Positions 1 through 10,100 are shown, numbered from the stretch's first letter. The stretch is 64,000 bases of DNA from Lamellibrachia satsuma (GCA_033239005.1 BSQZ01000011.1:5253001-5317000), one strand, 5' to 3'. Notes: generated from the sequence alone by a model not told the origin. Numbers and translations are program-made.

Positions 1-825
1 TCGAACGAACTCAAACACCCAGGTCAGTAACGTGTTACATGTCATAACCCATATTCTTGAAAGAATTATGGATTCACAACTCAAGTTTTTTATAGATATG
101 GCAGCAAAGCTGAACCTGGGTTCATTCATGGAATATTTGACACCAAAATAACATGACGAATTAAAGATTATAAATGCAACTCTTCCAGTCTTGGCTGAGA
201 TTCCACATGCATTATGTAATACTTCTGCAGACCTATTCAGTATTTAACATATTGGATCTTTTTTCTAGACTTTGCTACCGTATTTATGGAAAACTTGAGC
301 AATGAATTTGTAAGTCTGTCAAGAATAGGGACACAGCCTTGTATATATAATTAAGCCATATTTAGAACATGGTGAAGGATGAAATGAATTGAGGATCCTT
401 GATAGAACAAATGGCTTCTTTGTCGGCACTGCATTTGGAGTTTGTTTGATGGCAGTCATGTTAAATCAAGTTTATGGGTAATTTGTCAGCTTACGCACCA
501 TCATGTGGTTATACACTATTATGTGTTCACTGTACTTGTTAACACTTACACTTTGAGAAAGGCCCACACAGAAAACTGCAATATCTTCAAAATTTGGTAA
601 ATTGAAGTTGTTGCTGTTGCATTTGTGACACAAGACTAGATTGTCACGACTTTCCCGTGTCATATGGGGTATTCCACTGCTGTCAGATACTATAAGGCTG
701 TATCAGTTGGTTCCGCTGTGCCTATCAGGGCCCAAAAACTTGCAATGATACTAAGGATTCAGCAACTGAAGTGTAGGGCCACAGAAGATGGTTGTAAGTG
801 TCTGATGATGTGTTGGTGACTGCAG
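1..825. other. Upstream intronic or intergenic sequence
   Basis: No coding exon could be supported here. The stretch ends in a usable acceptor (TGACTGCAG at 817-825) for the first recognised exon, so at least its right part is intron of the host gene. The rest is AT-rich and anonymous, apart from a decayed LINE tail near 405-475. The earlier exons of the gene must lie to the left of the window or be too short to see. Confidence 0.5.
405..475 (+). repeat. Decayed CR1-like LINE 3' UTR relic
   Basis: The stretch AAATGGCTTCTTTGTC, followed by GATGGCAGTCATGTTAAATC, is a diverged match to the 3' tail of the CR1-like LINE family seen at 6290-6390 (CCAATGGCTTCCTTGTCCA, then GGAATGGCAATCTTGTTAAA). 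Only the untranslated tail survives. Spacing and word order are kept but many bases differ, so this is an old copy. Confidence 0.5.
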
Positions 826-946
826 GCACCATCGGTACAAAGGCATGCGGTGTTGTCAAGCCAACCAGCCCTGTCATTGGCTCCCTGCGACGCACCAACC
901 CGTGGAACCCCAACCCAGGCTCTCCTGTCACCCCAGATTCCCTCAT
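826..946 (+). CDS. Host gene, internal coding exon 1 of 5 seen
   Basis: A coding exon of an unidentified protein. It is bounded by an acceptor TGCAG at 821-825 and a consensus donor GTAAGT starting at 947. Read in the frame that stays open through the later exons, it gives about 40 residues including RRTNPWNPNPGSPVTPDSL. It begins with two bases of a split codon and ends with two (AT), which are completed to ATG (Met) by the first base of the next exon. Composition is rich in Pro, Asn, Gly and Trp, typical of a disordered segment. The exon call rests on matching splice phases with the exons at 1460, 3416, 7068 and 7665; the 5' part of the gene is outside the window. I do not recognise the family. 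Confidence 0.72.
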
Positions 947-1190
947 GTAAGTACACTGCCTGCTGCCTCCTTGCAGAGGCTCTTCCCAACACATGTATCA
1001 GATTATACAAATTGAATAGGACTGACTTTTGATTTCCGTTTGCAAGAGAATGTTAACATAAGTTAACAAAAGTACAGTTGTCTTTTTGCGTACAACTTTG
1101 CTATGGACGTTGTCTTGATTATGTAATTAGCTAGAGCATAGAATTTTCTTAGTTAAAGGCTTTGAAAATACTAATATAAATAAAAATATT

Positions 1191-1345
1191 TCAGACTTTC
1201 AGGGTAGAACTCGAGAGCATGAAGTGTCTAATGGAAATGAACATTGTGGATTTGTTATAAGAAAATATTCTTTCACACTTAGGATGATAAATTATTGGAA
1301 CAAATTATCTGCGGTATTAATGTATTTTAAAACATTTCTGTAGAG
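1191..1345 (+). repeat. Decayed CR1-like LINE, ORF C-terminal relic
   Basis: The bases run parallel to the end of the reverse-transcriptase ORF seen at 5740-5900: a GGTAGAACTCGAGAGCATGA segment stands for the TRGH motif, and AATTATTGGAACAAATTATC for the NEWNKL motif. Stops and small indels interrupt every frame. It lies in the intron between the first two recognised exons, in the same orientation as the gene. Confidence 0.6.
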
Positions 1346-1459
1346 AGAGCCTCTGTAGTGTAGTGTTTTACACATCCGCTTTTTACATGTCAAAGTCCTT
1401 GATCCAAGACACAGAATATATGGAGCTTGTTAACTCGATCATTTCTTTACCTATTGCAG

Positions 1460-1602
1460 GTTCAATAACGGTCTTCAGCCAGTCAAAGAGAATGTCACTC
1501 CAGCTGTTAGTGCTGCCACCATGCAGCCAAATGTCGAACCAAGCTGCAACAGCGCTTACATTGGAAATGCTCCAAATTCGGTGTTCAACGGACTGCAGAA
1601 TG
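1460..1602 (+). CDS. Host gene, coding exon 2 of 5 seen
   Basis: Preceded by a pyrimidine-bearing acceptor CTATTGCAG and followed by a perfect donor GTAAGT at 1603. Joining to the previous exon completes ATG. The exon then reads 47 whole codons, beginning FNNGLQPVKENVTPAV and ending SVFNGLQNG with the next exon. It leaves one base (G), which matches the incoming phase of the exon at 3416. The peptide is Asn/Val/Ala/Pro rich with no domain I can name. A second open frame across the same interval is a shadow, since only this frame joins both neighbours. Confidence 0.75.
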
Positions 1603-2210
1603 GTAAGTGAAGAACATCAAGGTTCACTCTTGTGACAGTAAATTTTGTGACAGTCACTCTTGTGACAGTCATTACTCTGACTTATTGTTAGAAGTTGGCA
1701 TCTCTGTAACCCGTTTGTTTGCATGCACCTATGACCTCTGGTTTCTGAAGATTTAGGCGCCACACACTATAGAAGGTTCATTATTATTACTAGCAAAAAT
1801 ACCCATCCTCCGGACGGGACAACTTGATAATACAGAAGTGACTGTATTGATAACAATATTAAAGAAATGCCTTGGTACTTGGTGCGGCCAGTCAGTATCT
1901 TGATGTCTCTTGGAATCATACTCTCAAAATTGCTACGTAATATTGGCTATATATTGGTTATAGTAACATGTGCCTGGCCCTTGTATTACGTAACTTTGAA
2001 CAATCATAGAACAGGTAGGTGTATGTAATTGTTCACATAGCATTACAGATAAGTGTATGTGATAACTACAAAGGGGAATTTTAATTTAATTGTTCATAGA
2101 AAAGGTAATAAAGGGGTGAATTTCAAAAGAAATTAAACTGACAACCGTAGATGAACCCCTGAAACTTTGTCCAAGATACAAAGTGTCTAGGAGGAGTAGC
2201 GTAACATACA
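1603..2210 (+). other. Intron sequence of the host gene
   Basis: Intron between the exons at 1460 and 3416. Three loosely repeated TGTGACAGT words lie just after the donor (1632-1668). Otherwise nothing recognisable is seen until the TACA microsatellite. Confidence 0.5.
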
Positions 2211-3380
2211 AGCAAACATACAAACATACATACATACATACATACATACATACATACATACATACATACAAACATACATACAGTCGAGCCTCGTTATAAC
2301 GCAGTCGTTGGGGTCCACGATTTCGGACCGCGCTGTACGCGAGGCGCGTTAGGGGTTCTCGTATCTGCCACCAGGGAGCTACTAAACAACAGCGATCGCC
2401 GCCCGCTGCACCAAGTCCAAAAATGCTGTTGAAGCCCTGTGTGCTTGCAGCACTGTCTTATATGCCAATATGCAGTTTATGGAACTTATTAAACGAGTAT
2501 ACTAGCATCAACGTGTATTATTTTTAAATGTCACACCATGTTGATTCTTGAACTGAATAAAACAAACGTACTTATACCGTTATTTAATAGATCTACTACG
2601 ATGATGTACTGGACCAACAGGCCTACGAATTGAAAATAATAACCTGGACCTGAGCAGCCGAAAACGTATATGATTTGACAAACGTAGTATGCAAGCTGAT
2701 AAAACACAGAAAAGATAATAGGTAGAATTAGTAATTGTTTCACTTCGTCTTTCAACCGATCTCGACCGAAGCATAAATTTATTATGCACCACTTAACATC
2801 GATTCATCATTTCATATGCGGATGACGAATTCGTATTTTCGCCACCGGAAGAGCCTTGGGTTAGGAATTTGGCATGTTGGTTTCGCGTCGCGAAAACGAT
2901 TAAATTTACGATGTAACAGAAGCATGTAATTTCACCCAAGTGTTATATTGGTACTGCATGTTCTATGCATTTAAAACGGTTGATCTGATTCTTACGCGAG
3001 GCATATTTGTGAATCTCGATTGCAATTTACAAACCGTCGAAGCGAAGTCAGCGACAGCGATTGATGTCGGCGGCAGCGCAAAACAAACAACACGTTGATA
3101 CTCGTTCATTGACATCGTTCACCTAATGTTTCTTGAGAATTGTCAAAGCAATTCTAAGTAGGTTTAAGCGGGCCCATTTGACATTTTCCCCTGGCGGCAG
3201 AAATTCGGGGTCCATGACCGACCGCGTTATATCTGAATCCGCGTAATAACGGGGCGCGTTATAACGAGGCGCGACTGTACATACATACATACATACATAC
3301 ATACATACATACATACATACATACATACATACATACATACATACATACATACATTCATACATTCATACATACATACATAC
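2211..3380. repeat. TACA/CATA microsatellite, split in two
   Basis: A 4-bp repeat occupies about 2211-2280 and resumes at about 3278-3380 in the same register class. The two blocks flank the transposon at 2281-3277, so they look like one ancestral array cut by the insertion. A few single-base variants (CAAACATA, CATTCATA) occur at the outer edges. Confidence 0.9.
2281..3277. mobile_element. Pogo/Tigger-like non-autonomous DNA transposon
   Basis: The left end (CAGTCGAGCCTCGTTATAAC) and the reverse complement of the right end (CAGTCGCGCCTCGTTATAAC) agree at all but one of about 22 positions, giving clear terminal inverted repeats. Both ends abut a TA dinucleotide (2279-2280 and 3278-3279), the target-site duplication of Tc1/mariner elements. 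The CAGT start and the CCTCGTTATAACG core are typical of the pogo/Tigger branch. Extra copies of the GTTAT(A/T)ACG word sit just inside the right end. The 997-bp interior has no transposase-like ORF (longest reading about 74 codons, hydrophobic, not transposase), so the copy would depend on a transposase from elsewhere. It lies in an intron of the host gene and inside a TACA microsatellite. Confidence 0.82.
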
Positions 3381-3415
3381 TCAAGGTCGATTATAATAAG
3401 ATGATTATACTGCAG

Positions 3416-3535
3416 GACTCGGTCAGTTTGGCTTTGCTGCGGCTGGCGCCGACCACAAAGAAATGACCATGATGCAGAAACTGCAGCTGGAGAGACGTCA
3501 GAGACGGGTTCAGTATCAGAACAACCTCATTAAAG
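3416..3535 (+). CDS. Host gene, coding exon 3 of 5 seen
   Basis: Acceptor TACTGCAG at 3408-3415, donor GTTCGT at 3536 (weaker than consensus). The exon completes a Gly codon from the previous exon and encodes GLGQFGFAAAGADHKEMT, then KLQLERRQRRVQYQNNLIK. It leaves one base for the next exon. The second half is a charged, Gln/Arg-rich, probably helical or coiled-coil stretch of about 25 residues and is the most family-specific part of the visible protein. It lies only 36 bases after the microsatellite that received the Tigger-like element, so the branch point and polypyrimidine tract are squeezed between repeats and exon. Confidence 0.78.
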
Positions 3536-3599
3536 GTTCGTGTGTTTTCTTTTTCTTCAGCGGTCCCTCCTCGATTTGACTTTTTGCTTGTCTCGTATC

Positions 3600-3790
3600 C
3601 GGACTCAGTTCGTGAAAAACCTGTCTAGTATCGGCAGCGACATGCTACCTCATTTGTGAATTTTTAGGACAAACTAATAAATTAGTTTTTAGTTCGACTC
3701 AGCCGAAATGAAGGTGACCACATTTTTTTCTCATTGAGGCTATTCACTTTCACAAGTTAGGCGAAGTTTAATTTTTTCGGTTTACGGATC
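3600..3790 (+). repeat. Dispersed repeat family R2 (provisional name), fragment
   Basis: This fragment shares ordered words with copies near 15.3, 29.2, 37.2, 49.8 and 54.7 kb: AAACCTGTCTAGTATCG, ACATGCTA(C)CTCATTTGTG, a region equivalent to GATGAAACC-GGACAAACTA, then CACTTTCACAAGTTA. The consensus looks like a non-autonomous element of about 0.4-0.6 kb. This copy covers only the left half, and it is diverged. Confidence 0.55.
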
Positions 3791-4094
3791 CGCCAACCAC
3801 ATTTTGGGGAATTGAAAAAAAATTAAAAGCGGTTTATTTTTTTATCCCGCCAACATTCTCACGCAACAATTTTTTTTGCAAATAATCTATTTTAAAACAA
3901 ATCTAATGTTGGAAAAACGAACTGTTCACAAAAATCGAATGGCAGAGCCAGAGAAGCATTGTGACACTGAAAATATATTCACAATGCCAGGGAACGCCTT
4001 TCACGGTTGCGTTGAACCGCTTTACTACGCAGACGTCTCATTATTCTCCAACTGTTTATACAAATGATCAGTCTCGTACAAAAATTTTTTTGAA

Positions 4095-5931
4095 TAATGT
4101 TCTGTAAAAACCAAGGAAAACAGTCTAGAAAGAAACGCTTGTCAATAAAAGCTATTAGAAAAATAGTGTTTACGCAAACTATGTGGAGGGTTTATAGGCG
4201 TACCAGAAAGGATGAAGACTATACAAATTACAAAGAGGCACTTGACCTAGCTACAACTGAAATTAGAAAATCTAAAAGAACTTTTGAAAAATATTGGCAG
4301 GTAATATAAAAAATGACAGCAAGAGTTTCTGTGCTTGTGTAAGGAATAAACAGAAAGTTCGAGATAAGGTCGGACCACTCGAAAACAACAGGGGAAACAT
4401 AATTTCAGAGGGGTTTCAAATGGCAGAGGTCCTGAATGAGTATTTCAGCTCTGTATTTACCACAGAAGATATCAGCTCACTTCCAGTTCCATTTACTAAA
4501 TTTGAGGGAAATAAATCAGAACATTTAGGGCAGTTATCAGTAACTCCTGTAATGATAGCAAACAAAATTAAGAAGATGAAAGATAATAAATCACCTGGAG
4601 TTGATGGGATACCACCAAAATTGCTTAAGGAAATTGTTGAGCAAATTAGTACACCACTTGCAAAAGTGTTTAATTTGTCACTAGAAGAAGGAATAGTTCC
4701 TTCAAATAGAAAGAAGCAAACATTGCACCACTATTTAAGAATGGATTGAGGAACAAGCCAGAAAATTGCAGACCAGTGCGTTTAACATCAGTTGTATGTA
4801 AATTACTTGAAATATTAATTAGAGACCACATGGTGAAATTCCTTGTAAAACATAATTTAATAAATACATCTCAACATGGGTTCCTAAAAGCAAGGTCATG
4901 TCTAACCAATCTCTTATGTTTTTTGAAGAAATTACAAAGTGGGTAGATGATGGATCACCAGTGGATGTTGTCTACTTAGATTTTCAGAAAGCTTTCGATA
5001 AAGTGCCACACCAAAGATTGATACTTAAACTAAAAGTCCATGGTATGGGTAATGTTGTAATCAACTGGATAGAAAAGTGGCTTACACACAGAAGACAGAG
5101 AGTAATAGTAGACGATGAGATTTGCAGACGACACAAAAGTATTCAGAAAGGTTACAAATGATACAGATAAACACAGCTTACAGGATGATCAAGATAAATT
5201 AGTTAAATGGTCAGAAAAATGGCAAATGTTATTCAATTTTGGGAAGTGTAAATGTATACACATAGGAGATGGAAACATGGACGAAGAATATAAAATGGGG
5301 GATGCTGTACTAGATAGAACCACACAAGAAAAGGACTTAGGAGTAACATTTAGTGGTGTCATGAAAGTTTCAGAGCAATGTGGGATTGCTGCTTCATAAG
5401 GAAATCAAATTCTAGGGCTAATTAGGAGAACTATCATGTATAAGGAGAAACATCTAATTGTACCCCTGTACAAATCAATAGTTAGACCACATTTGGAATA
5501 TTGTATTCAAGCATGGAGGCCGTATCGTAAAAAGGATATAGACAAGCTAGAAAGAATACAACGAAGAGCAACCAAAATGATTCCAGAATTGAGAGACCTT
5601 ACTTACGAAAGTTGCTTATTACAATGTGGTTTGACAACACTAGAGACCAGGAGACTAAGAGGAGACCAAATAGAAGTATTTAAAATAGTGAATGGTTATG
5701 AAGATGTTGATAGGAATATGTTCTTCAAACTTAAAGAAGGCAGTAGAACAAGAGGACACAAAGCAGCATTAGTTAAGGAGCAGTGTAGGTTGGACATGAG
5801 AAAGTTCTCTTTCTCACAGAGGGTGATAAATGAATGGAACAAACTGCCAAATGATTGTGTTAGTGCTAGTAGTGTGAATATGTTTAAAAATAGAATTGAC
5901 AGATATTTGATAAGGGAGGGCTACACATAGA
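4095..5931 (+). pseudogene. CR1-like LINE, reverse-transcriptase ORF, broken
   Basis: A copy of a CR1/jockey-group non-LTR retrotransposon covering the linker and reverse transcriptase to the ORF end. In order: linker (FEKYWQ, then VRNKQKVRDKVGPL), the early block NKSPGVDGIPPKLL, the block around ENCRPVRLTSVVCKLLE, the palm block VVYLDFQKAFDKVPHQRL, FADDTKVF, and the C-terminal TRGHKAALVKEQCRLDMRKF and INEWNKLPNDCV. It is dead. A one-base loss near 4709 and another shift near 4900 break the frame. A deletion at about 5112-5118 joins RVIVDDE directly to FADD, removing roughly 40 codons that the copy at 27.9-29.1 kb keeps. There is no endonuclease domain upstream, consistent with 5' truncation. 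It sits in an intron of the host gene in the same orientation. Confidence 0.88.
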
Positions 5932-6271
5932 TTTAACAAGATTTGCCATCCAAGCCAAAGGCCCAGATGGCAAGTGGACAAGGAAGCCATTGGCTTATCG
6001 AGAGTCCAACAATGTTCATCTACTTATAGCCTGCCCTCCTGAGATATGTGTCAACCTTGTTTTTAAACATATTCACGCTGCTAGCAGTTACACAATCTGT
6101 AGACAATTTGTTCCATTCGTTTGTTGTCCTCTGTGAGAACGAGTGCTTCCTGATGTCCAATCTACATTGATCCTTTACTAATTTTACCTCATGTCCTCTA
6201 GTTCTGCTATCCTTCTTGAGTGAGAAAAACATATTTCTATCAATATTTTCATACCCATTCAATATCATATT
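5931..6271 (-). mobile_element. 5'-truncated CR1-like LINE, nested and antisense
   Basis: Read on the minus strand this is the last part of the same LINE family: NGYENIDRNMF, TRGHEVKLVKDQCRLDIRKH, TNEWNKLSTDC, a stop after LRRAGYK, then the 3' UTR with the GGACTCTCGAT and CCAATGGCTTCCTTGTCCA words, ending AATCTTGTTAAAT at 5931. Its coding frame is open. It begins abruptly within the ORF (near 6271), as expected for incomplete reverse transcription. It lies between the stop codon of the + strand copy and that copy's own 3' UTR. Confidence 0.82.
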
Positions 6272-6390
6272 AAAAAAATTGAGAAAATTGTGGGACTCTC
6301 GATGAGCCAATGGCTTCCTTGTCCACTTGCCATCTGGAACTTGTTGTTTGGAATGGCAATCTTGTTAAATCTTGTTTGTTAAAAATCTTA
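6272..6390 (+). repeat. 3' UTR of the 4.1-kb LINE copy, displaced
   Basis: The words GGGACTCTCGATGAGCCAAT, GCTTCCTTGTCCACTTGCCA and GGCAATCTTGTTAAATCTTG appear here in + orientation. They are the tail that should follow the ORF ending at 5930, now separated from it by the antisense insertion. The end shows the short repeated word TCTTGTTAAA typical of this family's 3' terminus. Confidence 0.78.
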
Positions 6391-7067
6391 AGAGACGTGA
6401 TTTTCATAGTCATGACAGTTTCAAAATTAATATACAGGCGTAGCCTCAGGCCTTGGGCTGTGGTCTTGTTGCCAACATGTTGCTATGATGTCCGAACCAG
6501 CTATTCTCTGGCCTTATCTGATCTAATCAAAGTCAATTCTTTCAGTCTTTTATTCAGGCGATTGCACATATTACTTAAACTATTCACACAGTGTAGATTT
6601 GAACATCAGTTAATTCCTGATGGGCTGAATGAATTGAGGCTGGGGGTTTAATTAATTGATTAATTGAGGCGGAGAGGTATAATCACTGTCTGCTTCTTTG
6701 TTTACCTGAGCTGGGCAGCATCATTCTTGACTTCTGTATATCTTCTTGTATCTTCTTCTTGTATGTTCTGGTGAACATTTGCTACCTATACTCTCATCCG
6801 TAGTAGGATTTGCCTTCGCCAGGTCTTATATATGATAAGGCAGCAGCTCAAGACTGCATTTTAAACGTGCGTTTTCTCTTTAAATTCCATTTGTGTTCAG
6901 TTATGCACTCATGCCATTTTTACTTCAATGACACAAACATTTAATATTAACTTTTTATGTTTTTATTTATTTATTGTCAATATTACTTCAATACTCTAAA
7001 TGTCTTGACATCTGTTCCGTTAAGTAAAATTCATATATTATTATTATCATAAATAAATTGTTTACAG
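6391..7067 (+). other. Intron sequence of the host gene
   Basis: AT-rich intron running up to the acceptor TTGTTTACAG at 7058-7067. I see no further element. The sequence just before the acceptor is ATT-repeat like, not strongly pyrimidine-rich. Confidence 0.5.
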
Positions 7068-7189
7068 GTGAAGACTGGCCAGGTTTCGGAATGGCCCCTC
7101 TTCCCGCGGACAGTCTGTGGGACAGCTCCATGTGTCACAATGACCCCTGGTCGGTCCAGGCAGAGATGGTGTCTCCGGTTCCCCCCAAG
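7068..7189 (+). CDS. Host gene, coding exon 4 of 5 seen
   Basis: Starts after TTTACAG and ends before GTATGG. It completes a Gly codon from the exon at 3416 and reads GEDWPGFGMAPLPADSLWD, then MCHNDPWSVQAEMVSPVPPK, ending in phase 0. Trp recurs about every ten residues among Pro, Asp and Ser, suggesting a disordered tail with short aromatic binding motifs. The overlapping minus-strand ORF at 7031-7279 is a shadow: it has no splice support and runs through the acceptor. Confidence 0.78.
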
Positions 7190-7249
7190 GTATGGCTTAC
7201 ATACAGTAGCATTAGATAACACTGTAGCTGCAGTGATGGTTATATTAGG

Positions 7250-7455
7250 AGTGTCACCACTGTAACAGAGCAGTTGCAACTGTTACCACACTGACTGTAG
7301 ATAGGTAATTGTCACCAAACCGAGTGTATATAGTAATTGTCACCACACTGACTGTAGGGCGGGAACTGTCACCACACTGACTGCAGAACAGTAACTGTCA
7401 CCACACTGACTGTAGAGCAGTAACTGTCACCACAGTGACAGTAGAGCAGGAAGTG
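7250..7455 (+). repeat. Minisatellite, about 29-bp unit, in last intron
   Basis: About six or seven imperfect copies of a unit containing TGTCACCACACTGACTGTAG followed by AGCAGTAAC. The copies nearest the right end are best conserved. It lies between the last two coding exons. The unit carries TGACTGTAG and GTCACC words but no obvious splice site. Confidence 0.85.
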
Positions 7456-7664
7456 TCACCATCAAGTTCAGAGATAACCTGGGGACGAGAATGAAATTTA
7501 GCATGAATTTTTATATGATTGAAAATGATCGATCACACAAGATTGTAATCGATTAATTGATCGGAAGCATAAACCAACCAGTCATCAACAAAATTGATCA
7601 ATAGGAACAATATTACATGTAAATCACCAATCTTTCTATGTCCCTTTTCCCTGTGTGTTTTCAG

Positions 7665-7994
7665 CCTGCCACCAGTAGCTGGGAGGCCCTGGGGGTCACT
7701 GCCAGTGTCACTCCCACCTGGGCTGCCCTTCCCCCCTCCATCTGGGGCAATGGCGCTACGTCAGTGACTGACACACTGCCGTACATCGACACTGGCGCTG
7801 GAGGTCGCAACAGTATGGAGCCATCACCAGAGATACGTGCCACACCATCGCCACCTAGTGACGTCGGCGGGTTCGACCCGTTCAGCACTATGGGAAGCAT
7901 TTGGAATCCGACGTGTGGCAGCGCCACCAGTCGTGGGGGCAACACTGGCTCCCCCTGGGGGTTCCCACCAAAGCCAGATCACATGATGGATTAA
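7665..7994 (+). CDS. Host gene, terminal coding exon with stop
   Basis: The acceptor TGTTTTCAG at 7656-7664 has a good pyrimidine run. The exon continues in phase 0 for 109 codons to TAA at 7992-7994. It encodes PATSSWEALGVTASVTPTWA, a Ser/Thr/Pro-rich middle (EIRATPSPPSDVG), then GFDPFSTMGSIWNP and a C-terminus PWGFPPKPDHMMD. It is low complexity with spaced Trp residues and no membrane segment or catalytic motif. With the other four exons it gives the last 278 or so residues of a larger protein. A TMEM131-like tail crossed my mind because of the Trp/Pro/Ser style, but I cannot support that from the sequence. A profile search with the five-exon peptide would settle it. Confidence 0.82.
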   Translation, partial: PATSSWEALGVTASVTPTWAALPPSIWGNGATSVTDTLPYIDTGAGGRNSMEPSPEIRATPSPPSDVGGFDPFSTMGSIWNPTCGSATSRGGNTGSPWGFPPKPDHMMD

Positions 7995-8111
7995 CGAGTG
8001 GTAGAGTTGACAGAGTGTTTCATCCTTGGTCGTCACTGGCATCCCTTTGTTATGGAAACGCTGCTTCTCATTAAGATGTTTCTGCATTGCCCAATAGTGT
8101 TAAAAAACATA

Positions 8112-8117
8112 AATAAA
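8112..8117 (+). terminator. Candidate polyadenylation signal
   Basis: AATAAA lies 118 bases after the stop codon of the host gene. A second AATAAA is present at 9003-9008. The first would give a short 3' UTR, the second one of about 1 kb. The sequence alone cannot choose between them. Confidence 0.4.
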
Positions 8118-10100
8118 AAATTTGCCGAAACGCCCCCTGTGCATTGCCTTTTTAAGAAGTTAATAACAAGAGTTAAAAATTCGTATGTACATCAGACTAG
8201 AACTTTTGGCAACGTTTGAAGGAAACCGGTAGAAAAAAGCTTCTGTTGATAATAGAAAACATACATCACTGTAACATAATATCTATATCTACTCATAGAG
8301 AATTGCTTTGTTAACTGTGAAAGCTGGTTGTCTGCCGTTACCCGGAGTCCAATGGTTTGTGAATGTTATCCGAAGTGAACTGTGTGCAGTTGTTTGTCAG
8401 TGTTGTTGTTTCTTTGTCCTGTCCCTGTCAGCCTACTTCTGCTACCATTTAAGTCAACTTCTCAAAGCCCCACACCCGTCAAGTTTTCTAAAGTTTCTCA
8501 TCACCTAGAGTTATTGGTTTTTCTTATTCCTGCGTTTGTTAACAGTACTTGTAGATATCCCAAACATATTTGCCTGTTTGTTGCTAAATTGAAACCCATC
8601 CTACAACTGTTGAAACGCGTTTAGCCGTGTGTAAAACCACCCATGTGGTTGTCCCAATGAGGCACATTGACACGCCTTGAAATGTCACTGCAGACGCACA
8701 TAAAGAATAGAAACTGTAGATGTATTTTTTCATGTGATGTGTATATGCCTGTATGTTGAGTGCATGTATGCGTGCATGCGTGCGTGCATGATTGTACTTG
8801 TGTGTCAGGTCAGTACACAGTTCCTTACACTCTGGGCATACGGCAGTTGTCTTAATGAGGAGTGGGTGTCTTGCCACTATGAGATGAGGTCGAATGATTG
8901 CAACATTTTCTTTGATTATATTCCGGCAATTAAATTCTACTTTTATAGCTAAGTGTTCTAATTACAGATGTTGTCACTTTAACGGTCTGCTGACATTTTT
9001 TAAATAAATTATCTATGCCGTGGTGCACGCTGATTTAAACTCCCTGATGTTGTTTTGTGACTGTTATCAATTTGAAAGATTGCTGGATTTATTTGAAGAG
9101 TGCCGTCTAGCAGTCACTTGGTGGAGCCACTGCTGCTCACTTTCGTCACTAGTTTGATTTGGTAAGATGCCTTCCGTCACAATATTGTGTTGTCATTTCC
9201 AAATGGCCAGCGAGATAAATTGTTCTGGTGCAACCATGGTTGATGGCTAGTTAATTTGAGCACTTTCTGATATTCCCTAAAATATTATCCCAAAATATCC
9301 ATGGATCTATACTTTAGCTCTGGTTACAGTCTTGTGCATTGATATGGGGAACAGTATGATATTGCTCTGTTCATTCACTTGTTGGATGTGAAAATCTAGA
9401 TCTGAAAAAGGACATTTTAAGTTTATTAAGCTAATTTTAATAAATGTCTTAGTTTATTTATTGAAACATTACAAGATGCGTACAGTGGCAAGTGATTACT
9501 GTTGTAATGTGTCTCCAAATGAAACATGACTGTCATCCCGTGTTTTACGTTTCTGGTAGTACCAATGATATTTTCACATTATTTTAAAGATGCATTTGAG
9601 AGGAAAGATCACAGTGGTGCAGAAAGGAAATTGGGAATTGTCGATGAACGGTAGCATTCATTGCGTTGTTACATAAGATGACAGAGATTATGTTCTGTTG
9701 CGATCCTACGAAATCATATTTGACTGGAGCCAGTCACGTGAACTATCGGTGTTGAATAGTGTCGGTCGACGTTGGTAGTCGTCATTTGTAAGAGGATGGC
9801 GTTATTTGGGCATAGCAATTAGCATAGTTACACCATTCGGCAAATGACGGAGAAACAGAGAGTAGCTAAGCCAAACGGATGTGTTTGCTTTAGCATATGT
9901 GTCTACTGAGACCTAAGTTGGCTGGCCAGCAATCATCCAACGGTTGGACGAGCACTGTCTATCTGCTGGTCAAGAAGTGAATGTCTGAGGCATCCTAATG
10001 ACCCAGGTGTTGCAGTGGTCAGCCACGGTCCAGTGGTCTCTGCGAGACAATGTAGCGAGGTCAGTTGTAAGTTAGCTTTGTGTGTCTGTCAAGTTTATTC
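8118..10100. other. 3' UTR or intergenic sequence
   Basis: No ORF beyond chance length. A small GCATGCGTGCGTGC-type tract occurs at 8760-8793. The first 900 bases may be 3' UTR if the second AATAAA is used. Nothing else recognisable. Confidence 0.4.

Noticed and set aside
7665..7994. Assignment of the host gene to TMEM131 or another named family
   Set aside because: Only a general resemblance in composition. No motif I could verify, so no symbol is given.
7661..8087. Minus-strand ORFs of 87-94 codons over the terminal host exon
   Set aside because: The + strand reading joins four upstream exons in phase; the minus readings have no splice or motif support.
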